Shown piece by piece: positions 8,646 to 16,003 of a DNA stretch of 36,785 nt (position 1 is its first letter; each line of letters begins with the position of its first letter). Location: positions 1 to 36,785 of the forward strand of contig CAIPYM010000019.1 of the NCBI GenBank assembly GCA_903869345.1. Reading direction: 5' to 3'. The translations under genes and the position numbers were made by a program. This DNA comes from an uncultured Pseudomonadota bacterium. GTDB taxonomy: Bacteria; Pseudomonadota; Alphaproteobacteria; UBA9219. The notes beneath the pieces are model-generated. The model ran no database searches, had not been told where the DNA came from, and was given only the letters and a program-made list of their open reading frames with translations.

Positions 8646-9504
8646 GCCCTGCCGACGGGCGTTGGCGTTTCTCGCGCTGGCTGCGGTCCTTGGCGCAGGG
8701 GGGGCGATGGCCTCCTCGCCGACGTGGGCCGCCGACGAATCACCGCAGGCCACGGTCTCACCGCCACCACCGGAGCTGCAAAGTTTGCAAGATCGCGAGC
8801 GTCCGGCGGGCGAATCGGCGCGGGCCGACGTCATGGGGCTCCAGATTCGCAACGACGCCTTGCGCGAGGCCGCGTTGTCGTACGGTGCCCGCGGGGGTTT
8901 GGCGCACCGGACGTTTGAAATTCAAAGGCGGCTTGCTGAGTACGACACGAGTCTTGCCAAAATTTATGATTTTGGGCGACTTCTCTTGCCCGCCTCGTCA
9001 GGGCTTCTCATTGAACCGCCTACTGTTTCCGAAGCCCAGCGAGCCGTTCTGGTGGGCGGCGGGGGGCAGGATGCTGCCGTCGCGGACCGTGTCTACCGTA
9101 TCAACCAAAACGCGCGCATCGTGACAGCCCCACGGTCTTGGCACCTTTACCTGGAAAGGGATTGGGGGGCCGTGGATCCTCCCCCGTCCTTGCTTTTGCC
9201 GCGTACAGGCGAAGAGCGTCAACAGTGGCGGAAGTGGGTCCAGGAGGGCTGGCTTGCAGGCCTTCAGCAAGCGGAAGAGACGTTTGAGGCCGACCTTGAT
9301 CGGCTGACGAACGACCTCACCGGCATGGTGCGGTACCGTGAACTGTTGGCACAACGCATGATCTCGGCGCCTTACGCGCTTCAGCAAGACCGTGGTGTGA
9401 CGGGAGGCGGACCTGAAATGCGTGTAGGCGACCGGGGCCTGACCATCACGGGCCCCTCGGCCCTTATCCCCCGGAGCGGGTTGTGGAAAACAATTTCCCG
9501 CTGA
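8623..9504 (+). CDS. dotC: Type IVB secretion protein DotC (TraI-like)
   Basis: DotC partners DotD in the outer-membrane part of the secretion channel. The family pattern is clear along the whole length: LREAALSYGARGGLAHR, a VADRVYRINQNARIVTAPRSW segment, LYLERDW, then WVQEGWLAGLQQAEETF, RYRELLAQRMIS and EMRVGDRGLTIT. I prefer ATG 8623, which gives a normal signal peptide (basic RSKPCRR, then LAFLALAAVLGAGGAMA); an ATG at 8593 in frame would place ten residues ahead of it. Unlike Legionella DotC, no lipobox cysteine follows the hydrophobic stretch, so the protein is probably cut by signal peptidase I. It overlaps dotD by 23 bp and dotB by 22 bp. Confidence 0.88.
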   Translation: MPLLTRSKPCRRALAFLALAAVLGAGGAMASSPTWAADESPQATVSPPPPELQSLQDRERPAGESARADVMGLQIRNDALREAALSYGARGGLAHRTFEIQRRLAEYDTSLAKIYDFGRLLLPASSGLLIEPPTVSEAQRAVLVGGGGQDAAVADRVYRINQNARIVTAPRSWHLYLERDWGAVDPPPSLLLPRTGEERQQWRKWVQEGWLAGLQQAEETFEADLDRLTNDLTGMVRYRELLAQRMISAPYALQQDRGVTGGGPEMRVGDRGLTITGPSALIPRSGLWKTISR

Positions 9505-10715
9505 ACAGCCCGACGGACGAGGAGATTGGCCTTTGGCCCGATGAGCCCTTGCGCGTTCAAGAGCTCCATGTCGATCCCTTGTTGCTCTGGTGTGCGCGTA
9601 AACGTGCGTCAGACATCACCTTGCAGACCGACAGGCCCGCGTACGTGGAAGTGGACGGCATCTTGCATCCCGTGATGGTCCGGTCGCTTGATTCGGCGGA
9701 CATGACCAATATTCTCAACCGTATTTACGGTCCCGATGCACTGGCAAAACTGGCATCAAGCCGTGACTTGGATTTGTCCTACGAAGTGCGTCCCGAACGA
9801 AATGTGCGATTCCGCTTTCGTGTGAACATCACGGCTATTCTCAGCAAGGGGCGTGATTCGGTTCAGATCACCCTGCGCAGCCTGCCCAATTTACCGCCGA
9901 CGTTGCGTGACCTCGGGGTTGAAGAAAAAGTCATCGCGAATTGGTCGCCCCCGCAGGGGCTTATTCTCGTCACGGGTCCCACGGGCAGCGGCAAGACGAC
10001 GCTTCTTGCGGCGGGCTGCCGGATGCTCATTGAACGGCCCGAGGGCTGCGGCAAGCTGCTCACCTACGAAGCCCCCATTGAGTACGTGTACGACGGCATC
10101 ACCGGTGAACGTTCCTTGGTGGCCCAAACCGAAATTCCGCGCCATCTCCCGACGTTTGCGGCAGGGGTGCGCAACGCCCTCCGCCGCAAGCCGAACATCA
10201 TTCTGGTGGGCGAAGCCCGCGACCGCGAGACCGTCTCGGCGGCCATTGAAGCCGGGCAGACAGGTCACCTTGTTTATTCCACCGTGCACACGGTAGGCGT
10301 TGCGGCGACGGTGCGTCGTATCGTGAGTGTGTTCGAACCCAGCGAGCGAACCGAGCGCGCTTACGCGCTCATGGAAACGCTGCGCATGGTTGTCACGCAA
10401 ACGCTGGTGCCCAAAATCGGGGGGGGGCGAATCGGTTTGCGTGAGTACCTGGTGTTCGATGAAACCGTGCGCGAGCAATTGCTTGATCTACCCGTTGAGC
10501 AATGGACAGCAGCGGCGCAAAAATTTCTTCTCCGGTATGGACGGACGATGGAGCAATCGGCCAGCGCCGCCTTTAAAGATGGGCTCATCAACCGCCGGAT
10601 CTACCTCTTGCTGACCAAGGGATTGTCCGTGGACAGTTTCGACGACTCGCCCTTCGCAACCCTACCGCAGGCAATCAGCGAAGATGAAACGCGGGCCTTG
10701 GAAGAGGATACCTAG
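9483..10715 (+). CDS. dotB: Type IVB secretion ATPase DotB (TraJ-like)
   Basis: DotB is the VirB11/PilT-like hexameric ATPase that powers or gates substrate transfer from the cytosolic side. The 410-aa protein has an N-terminal domain, then Walker A GPTGSGKTT at residues 165-173. An Asp-box region follows (LLTYEAPIEYVYD), then Walker B NIILVGEARD and a His box ending in GHLVYSTVHTVG. The GTG start at 9483 lies inside dotC and gives the family N-terminus, with CARKRASDITLQTDRPAYVEV. A run of nine G at 10419-10427 codes for three glycines (313-315); slippage there would cut off the last quarter of the protein. icmT begins three bases after the stop. Confidence 0.92.
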   Translation: MENNFPLNSPTDEEIGLWPDEPLRVQELHVDPLLLWCARKRASDITLQTDRPAYVEVDGILHPVMVRSLDSADMTNILNRIYGPDALAKLASSRDLDLSYEVRPERNVRFRFRVNITAILSKGRDSVQITLRSLPNLPPTLRDLGVEEKVIANWSPPQGLILVTGPTGSGKTTLLAAGCRMLIERPEGCGKLLTYEAPIEYVYDGITGERSLVAQTEIPRHLPTFAAGVRNALRRKPNIILVGEARDRETVSAAIEAGQTGHLVYSTVHTVGVAATVRRIVSVFEPSERTERAYALMETLRMVVTQTLVPKIGGGRIGLREYLVFDETVREQLLDLPVEQWTAAAQKFLLRYGRTMEQSASAAFKDGLINRRIYLLLTKGLSVDSFDDSPFATLPQAISEDETRALEEDT

Positions 10716-10718
10716 CCT

Positions 10719-10994
10719 ATGGACTCGGCGGATCTCCATTGGCGTAATACACAAAAGCCCGTTCGATTCTTCTTTGTGGATGCACGCGCGTTCTTCCCGC
10801 TCTTTATTTTTCTTGTTCATGCCCGATCCTGGACATTTGGCTTGACCATTCTGACACTTTTTGTGTTTTGGTTGATGGAGCGTCGGGGCTTGAGTTTTGA
10901 TTCGGCGCTGCGGGCGCTCCGCGCGTGGCTTGTGGGCGTCAAGCGTCCGGGGGTGAGTCGTCGGGTGCGGCGGCGTTGGGTGGACTACGGTTGA
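10719..10994 (+). CDS. icmT: Type IVB secretion protein IcmT (TraK-like)
   Basis: IcmT is a small inner-membrane protein of the Dot/Icm machine. This 91-aa protein matches the family well: an N-terminal HWRNTQKPVRFFFVDARAF, a membrane hairpin of two helices (about residues 23-53) around HARSWTF, then a basic tail with RALRAWLVG and RRRWVDYG. In IncI plasmids and many T4BSS loci the order DotD-DotC-DotB-IcmT is conserved, exactly as here. It is the last gene of the secretion block; a 226-bp gap separates it from the pilus genes. Confidence 0.9.
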   Translation: MDSADLHWRNTQKPVRFFFVDARAFFPLFIFLVHARSWTFGLTILTLFVFWLMERRGLSFDSALRALRAWLVGVKRPGVSRRVRRRWVDYG

Positions 10995-11019
10995 TCGACA
11001 TGTGAAAATGGCTTGGGAG

Positions 11020-11220
11020 AGCCCTTCAAAGGCCCTTCTGAAGAGCTTGTAAGGGCTTGCCGTAGTCGTTGTCTGGGTATATGGAGGAGGGCAGATTTCG
11101 GCGTCGGCAGACGCGAGTCGGTGCAGGTCGAGAAGGGGCCTGTTTTTAGGGGTATCTTTAGGGTGTTCGTCGAGATTCCTTAACTCGGAGCCCCGACCTC
11201 TCCAGAGGAGTTGAGAGACG
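11020..11220 (+). promoter_or_regulatory. Probable pilus-operon leader region
   Basis: This gap between icmT and the pilus genes has three visible features. The first is paired AGCCCTT (11020-11026) and AAGGGCT (11051-11057) arms, with a second GCCCTT copy at 11032 that could pair alternatively. The second is a weak promoter-like pair TTGCCG (11057) and TATATG (11078) with a short 15-bp spacer. The third is a strong ribosome site AGAGGAG just before the ATG at 11221. Two GANTC sites lie at 11115 and 11174, close to chance expectation. It is the only sizeable gap between the secretion and pilus genes, so an internal promoter here is plausible but not proven. Confidence 0.3.
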
Positions 11221-12234
11221 ATGTATGAATCATCTCCGGTTTTTAGGCGGCAGTTGTTCGTGGGACTCGGTCTTTGTGGACTTGCGATGATTCTGACGGC
11301 GGGACCGACGTTGGCGGACTTTCAGTGGGTTCCTCCACGGATGGCTGCCCCTTCCTCGGCCCGCCCATCGCCGGTTGTTCCTACGTCTCCCGTAAGTGTG
11401 ACGGAATCGGTTCCTTCCAAATCAACCCTTGCGTTCCGTTCCGAGCCTCTTCCCGTTGGAGACACAGCTCAAGAGCCGATCATGACAATTCAGCCGACGC
11501 GCCCCACCGTCAGGCCGTCTGAGACGAATTCAGAGCCAGCTCTGCAGGGGTTTGCCAACCGGGTTCCTCTGGCCGTTGCCCTTCGGCAGGTTTTGCCCGC
11601 CGAATACGCTTTCTCGGTTGATCCGGCTGTGAATCTGGAGACCCTTGTCTCCTGGAAGGGCGGGAAAACATGGCGATCGACCCTGCAAACCCTGTTGTCG
11701 GGCGCGGATCTGACCTTTCATGAGGATGGGAAGATTGTCGTGATTGAGCGGGGGGTGTCTTCGGCTCGTGCTTCGTCGACAGAGAGCCAAGCGCCCCAGG
11801 TGCTTGCACTGCCTTCGTCGGTGGGGGGAAGTCCATCGATTGAGACGTGGCCTTTGCCTTTGGACTCGGCGCGGAGGGGCGGCAAGACAGTGGCGGAGTT
11901 TCCACGGCAACGACAAGGGGGATCTCTGGCGGACAATCCGTCGCCGCTTCCGGGGGCCGATTCATGGACCGCCACCCGAGGGGACACTTTGCGTCAAGTT
12001 GTGGGGGAATGGGCGGCGCGCGCTGGGGTTGAAGTCAGTTGGCAATCGGAATACGATTACCCGCTTCATGCCTCCATTGCGGTGATGGGAACGTTTGAAG
12101 ACGCGGTGCGAACGATTCTCTCTGGTTTTGAAGGCGCACATCCCCAACCGATTGCAACGCTTCATGCCCGCGAAGGGCAATCAGGACAATCCGTTCTTGT
12201 GGTGTCGACTCGCGGCAACGACTACGGCTCCTGA
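11221..12234 (+). CDS. PilL/TcpQ-like type IVb pilus protein
   Basis: This is a 337-aa exported protein. A signal peptide (hydrophobic core about residues 13-30, ending TLA) is followed by a Ser/Pro-rich linker. A first domain (about 105-180) resembles a secretin/TonB short N-terminal domain (VPLAVALRQVLPAEYAFSVD). A second low-complexity linker leads to a C-terminal TcpQ-type domain from about 245, with GDTLRQVVGEWAARAGVEVSW, GTFEDAVRTIL and VLVVSTRG. TcpQ domains occur in TcpQ and in PilL of IncI plasmids, where they help the secretin. It opens the pilus operon, 23 bp before pilN. The exact symbol is uncertain. Confidence 0.75.
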   Translation: MYESSPVFRRQLFVGLGLCGLAMILTAGPTLADFQWVPPRMAAPSSARPSPVVPTSPVSVTESVPSKSTLAFRSEPLPVGDTAQEPIMTIQPTRPTVRPSETNSEPALQGFANRVPLAVALRQVLPAEYAFSVDPAVNLETLVSWKGGKTWRSTLQTLLSGADLTFHEDGKIVVIERGVSSARASSTESQAPQVLALPSSVGGSPSIETWPLPLDSARRGGKTVAEFPRQRQGGSLADNPSPLPGADSWTATRGDTLRQVVGEWAARAGVEVSWQSEYDYPLHASIAVMGTFEDAVRTILSGFEGAHPQPIATLHAREGQSGQSVLVVSTRGNDYGS

Positions 12235-12257
12235 CGCAGAAAAGGGGTAAACTCGAT

Positions 12258-13844
12258 ATGACAAAGCGACCTCTGGTGCTGGCGATGTTCCTTGTGGCCC
12301 TTGTCGGCTGCAACAACGAGAAAGTGCGCACGCTGATTGATGAACGTACGCAAGAAGCTGTGCGGGGCGTCGAAAAAGCTCAAAACCCGGCGCCACCAAA
12401 GAGTTACAATCCGTTGACGATTTCCAATAAAGTGTGGACGGGGGAACTCGCGCTGCGCCTTCGGCGTGGCTTGCCGTTGCCGGCGAAATTTGAGGGCGAT
12501 CGCGGCATCACGCTGGTCGCCGACCGTGCGTTGCCTGCGCGGGAGATTCTGGCCTCTGTTACAGGGCAGACGGGCATTCCCCTCCGACTGGGGGACGGAT
12601 CGGACGGCGACATTGATCGCGAAATACCGATTGCCTACGAAGGGGGCCTTTCGGGGCTTCTGGATTTGCTGGTCGCTCACCTGGGGGGCAACTGGCGCTA
12701 CGACGGGTCGGTGATTACGATCTCAAAGTTTGAGACTCGCGTGTTTACGGTGGAAGCGTTGCCCGGCACCCAGTCCGTCAAGGACGGGGTTGATGAGGAT
12801 CAAGGCAGCCAACAAGGAAGCAGTGGGGGAAGCGGCGGGAGCAGCAGCAGTTCGACCAACAGCCTCAAGCAAAAAACAGAGATGACCGCTGAATTCAAGG
12901 TGTGGGACGAGATTCAGCAGACCGTTGCCGCCATGCTCAACGGCGTCGGGACCGTCATCATTGCACCATCCAGTGGCACGTTGACCGTGACCACGACGCC
13001 GGAAACCATGCGTACAGTTGCCGCGTTTCTGGACGAGGAAAACAAACGCCTCTCACGCCAGATTGCGATCAACGTTGAAGTTTACAAGGTTGAACTCTCG
13101 GAGGGCACAAACTTCAATGTTACGCTTTCCGAGGTTCTGGATCGTCTTGGCGGAACCCGTATGGGCGGGAGTTATGGGAGCGCGTCGACGATGGGACAAA
13201 CGACAGGCTCAGCAAGCCTGAGCGTCAGCATTTTTAACAAAGCATCGCCCGATTCTGTGTTGAAGGCGTTGTCGACCTTGGGCGACACGGTTCAGGTCTC
13301 CCAGTTCCCCATGACAACCCTCAACAACCGTCCCGTGTCCCGGCGTGTTGGGCGGGATAGGTCCTACGTGGCCTCGGTGACAAGCACGGCATCCACGAAT
13401 CTTGTGAGCGCATCGTCAATTTCCGTAACCCCAGGACTCGTTCGTGAGGGGTTTTCGCTGCAGTTAACACCGCGTCTTTTGGACGATGGGCGAATCATCT
13501 TGCAGTATTCCTTGAATATCATTGATGCTGCGGAGTTCAGAACGTTTGGGGGAGGGACCACGGACGCGAACGGGACACCGATTGGGTCCAACCAGCCTGC
13601 CGTCGAATTGCCGGTCATGGCAACACGTCTGTTTGTCCAGCAATCCATGCTCAAAAGCGGAACAACCCTGTTTCTCTCGGGCATTGACGATGAACTCGTA
13701 ACGCAAAGTGCCGAAGGGGTCGGTCATCCCTTTAACTTCCTCCTTGGGGGAGGCTCCAAGAACGCGAAGACGCATTCGATGCTCTTCATCGCGATTACAC
13801 CCCAGGTTTTGGATGTACCGCGTGGCGAAGGGGGGGGGGTCTAG
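12258..13844 (+). CDS. pilN: Type IVb pilus secretin lipoprotein PilN
   Basis: This is the outer-membrane secretin ring through which the pilus passes. The 528-aa protein starts with a lipoprotein signal, lipobox LVGC with Cys18. An N-terminal N0/STN-like domain (about 95-165) is followed by a Ser/Gly-rich stretch (about 178-200). An N1-like domain with VAAMLNGVGTVIIAPSSGTL follows, then a secretin C-terminal domain with VQVSQFPMTTLNNRPVSRRV, FSLQLTPRLLDDGRI and VELPVMATRLFVQQ. This is the BfpB/PilN branch. The last codons contain ten consecutive G (13830-13839), and the stop touches the pilO start. Co-location with pilO, pilP and the ATPase makes the call firm. Confidence 0.9.
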   Translation: MTKRPLVLAMFLVALVGCNNEKVRTLIDERTQEAVRGVEKAQNPAPPKSYNPLTISNKVWTGELALRLRRGLPLPAKFEGDRGITLVADRALPAREILASVTGQTGIPLRLGDGSDGDIDREIPIAYEGGLSGLLDLLVAHLGGNWRYDGSVITISKFETRVFTVEALPGTQSVKDGVDEDQGSQQGSSGGSGGSSSSSTNSLKQKTEMTAEFKVWDEIQQTVAAMLNGVGTVIIAPSSGTLTVTTTPETMRTVAAFLDEENKRLSRQIAINVEVYKVELSEGTNFNVTLSEVLDRLGGTRMGGSYGSASTMGQTTGSASLSVSIFNKASPDSVLKALSTLGDTVQVSQFPMTTLNNRPVSRRVGRDRSYVASVTSTASTNLVSASSISVTPGLVREGFSLQLTPRLLDDGRIILQYSLNIIDAAEFRTFGGGTTDANGTPIGSNQPAVELPVMATRLFVQQSMLKSGTTLFLSGIDDELVTQSAEGVGHPFNFLLGGGSKNAKTHSMLFIAITPQVLDVPRGEGGGV

Positions 13845-15107
13845 ATGCCCTCGGGCGTTGTCACCCTTGGTCGGCATACCTACGCCTCAGGTCTTTACTG
13901 GGAGAACAGTCCGAGCGGCTTTGTCTCCCAGGCGGCTAAGGAAGCGGCGCGGCAGCCGGGGCACCGTGCCTCCCTTTATGCTATACGGCCAGGCAACACC
14001 CGAACGGGGCGTGTGCCTCAGTTTGCCCTGAGTCAAGATACGCCGGACCACCACATTGGTATGCCGTCTTTGGCAGGGTGTTTGGCGAATGAGCAACCGG
14101 GCTCGTGGGTCGGTGCCTTCCAGTTCCGGGAGGGAGTCGCGGTTGTGATTGTGCGCGACGACCTTGTCGTGCCGGATGGTGATATTTTCTTCGAAAGCGC
14201 AAGCGATGCGCGCGACCGTCTTTTGCAAGAAATCGCATTGGGGGGACGGCTCAAGATCTACGCTCCGGAGAGTTGGGGCGTTCAAGGCTCGGATTCGATC
14301 CCCATCAGTTTATTGCTACGGGACCGCAGCGATGTCCGGTTGCGTCCGGTTGAAATTCCGCGCAGTTGGTTCATTGCCCTGGGTGTCAGCGCTGTAGCGC
14401 TTGCGGCGATTCTCATGATTTCGTGGATTTTGCAGCGCATGTCGGCCGCCGAGGAAGCCGAACGTCGTGCGCAGATGCTGGAGCTTGAACGCGCACGTCG
14501 TGCGGCCCAGCAAATGATTCCGCAATTGGTTCAAAAGCCGCCGGAGTACCCGCCGCCTCAACGGGTGTGGGAACAAAAACCCCTGCCCCTGGAATTTGTC
14601 GAATCTTGTCAAAACACCCTGTCGAAGGTGCCGCTTGCGACAGCGGCTTGGCGGATGACCAGTATCGGGTGCGTGGGATCTTCGCTCACCGTCCGTTGGG
14701 GACGAAGCGGTGGTTTTAGCCTTCCTCCACCGGGGGCTTTTGTGAGCGAGACGGGCAGTGTCGCTACGCTTGTCCTGCCTCTTCAAGAGAGCAAGCCGCG
14801 AGGGAAAGAGGACCTGTGGTCGCCGACAGCTCTCACACGGCGTATCCTTGTTCAAAATTGGCCCGGCACCATTGGTCGGGCGTTGGATGATCCGAAGCCT
14901 TTGCCACCGCCGGACTACAAGGGCCCTTGGGACCCTCCGGCTCCGCCGTGGATGAAGCGCTCGTTTTCTTTTTCTTTTGCAGCCTTGCCTTGGGTCCTGC
15001 CGACGTTGTTTGAGGGACTTCCTGGGCTGATTGTCGAATCGTTAGTCGCGGATGGGCCTTCGGGACCGTGGACTGTGGAAGGGGTGATCTATGAAAACCG
15101 TTCTTAA
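13845..15107 (+). CDS. pilO: Type IVb pilin accessory protein PilO
   Basis: PilO of IncI-type pili is an inner-membrane assembly protein linking the cytosolic motor to the periplasmic parts. The 420-aa protein has a cytosolic N-terminal half with a GxxWxxAFQFREGVAVVIVRDD strand pattern and ALGGRLKIYAPESWG. One membrane helix follows at about 175-195 (WFIALGVSAVALAAILMISW). Next come a charged coiled-coil segment (about 200-222) and a periplasmic half of alternating hydrophobic strands. It begins immediately after the pilN stop codon and overlaps pilP by 17 bp. Sequence conservation in this family is low, so gene order contributes much of the evidence. Confidence 0.75.
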   Translation: MPSGVVTLGRHTYASGLYWENSPSGFVSQAAKEAARQPGHRASLYAIRPGNTRTGRVPQFALSQDTPDHHIGMPSLAGCLANEQPGSWVGAFQFREGVAVVIVRDDLVVPDGDIFFESASDARDRLLQEIALGGRLKIYAPESWGVQGSDSIPISLLLRDRSDVRLRPVEIPRSWFIALGVSAVALAAILMISWILQRMSAAEEAERRAQMLELERARRAAQQMIPQLVQKPPEYPPPQRVWEQKPLPLEFVESCQNTLSKVPLATAAWRMTSIGCVGSSLTVRWGRSGGFSLPPPGAFVSETGSVATLVLPLQESKPRGKEDLWSPTALTRRILVQNWPGTIGRALDDPKPLPPPDYKGPWDPPAPPWMKRSFSFSFAALPWVLPTLFEGLPGLIVESLVADGPSGPWTVEGVIYENRS

Positions 15108-15927
15108 AGTTGGGATGGGAACCTTGGCCTTCGCTGCGGTTCTGATCCTGCCAAGCGTTTCCCTGCATGCGCAGGACCTTGCGTCAACGGCCGTGGCTGC
15201 GGAAGCCGCAGCCGTTTTGTCAGCCGTTCCTGCTCAGCCGAGCCCCCCGGCCAACAACAGTCAGGCTACAGTTCCTGCTGGGCCTCTGCCCGGAGAGGCG
15301 TCTTCGGCGGAGATCAAGATGGGGCCTTCTGGGGGAGGCGGGGCGCTTTCTCTGAACCCAGAGGGTTCTGACAAAGCGGAAGATAACCTGTTGTTGGAAG
15401 GGAACACGGATTCGCAGCAGATCCCCGGCTCTGTTCGGAACGTTCTCAAGGATCTTCGAACGTCAACCGAGGGCCTCACGGTTCAGGATCTGAACAAAGC
15501 GCGTGAAGCGTCGTCGCGCCTGGATGCGCTCATTGATATTGAAAAGCGTCTGAACGATTTGGCCACGTTGCGTCAGGAACGTCTGGAGAAGGCGGGGGCC
15601 GCGCTTGGAGCGGCGATTCCTCTTTCGGCGTTGTCCCCTTCTGCGGGGGGAGTGGTCTGTCCGTCAAAACCAACGCCCCCCCCTCCTCCCCCTCCTCCAA
15701 GTTTTAATCCTCAGGTGGAGATGGTGGTAGGTGCACGTGGGCGTTACACGGCGGTGATACGGGTGTTGGAGGATAAAACCGTCCGCGTTCATGAAGGCGA
15801 TATGTTGCCGAACGATCGCCGCGTGCTGTCCATTACTCCGCGGGCTGTGGTGATCTCGAAAGCAGATGGTGGAAGCGAGACCCTCTTGCTGACGGGCGCA
15901 AGCGTTCTTATCGCGGGCAAACATTAA
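15091..15927 (+). CDS. pilP: Type IVb pilus biogenesis protein PilP
   Basis: This is a periplasmic 278-aa protein with a signal peptide (cleavage after SLHAQ or nearby). An Ala/Pro/Ser-rich low-complexity region follows, then a helical segment (about 128-172: LNKAREASSRLDALIDIEKRL). A run of eight prolines at about 190-198 precedes a C-terminal beta domain (from about 205) with VVGARGRYTAVI, VHEGDMLPNDRRVLSI and VVISKADGG. That C-terminal pattern (a short repeat of G-x-A-I-x-x-G followed by R-V-x-x-I) is typical of PilP proteins, which bridge the inner-membrane platform and the secretin. It overlaps pilO and is followed after 76 bp by the ATPase gene. Confidence 0.78.
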   Translation: MKTVLKVGMGTLAFAAVLILPSVSLHAQDLASTAVAAEAAAVLSAVPAQPSPPANNSQATVPAGPLPGEASSAEIKMGPSGGGGALSLNPEGSDKAEDNLLLEGNTDSQQIPGSVRNVLKDLRTSTEGLTVQDLNKAREASSRLDALIDIEKRLNDLATLRQERLEKAGAALGAAIPLSALSPSAGGVVCPSKPTPPPPPPPPSFNPQVEMVVGARGRYTAVIRVLEDKTVRVHEGDMLPNDRRVLSITPRAVVISKADGGSETLLLTGASVLIAGKH

Positions 15928-16003
15928 GGTCTGGCCCCCTTAGTCTCACCCCGCCGCCGCACGACAAAGGTGTGGTTCCGGAGGAAAGGCTGGGCTTGGC
16001 CTA

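Noticed and set aside
11020-11057. Rho-independent terminator after icmT
   Set aside because: The arms pair over only seven bases with a long loop and no T-run follows; I report it only as part of the leader.
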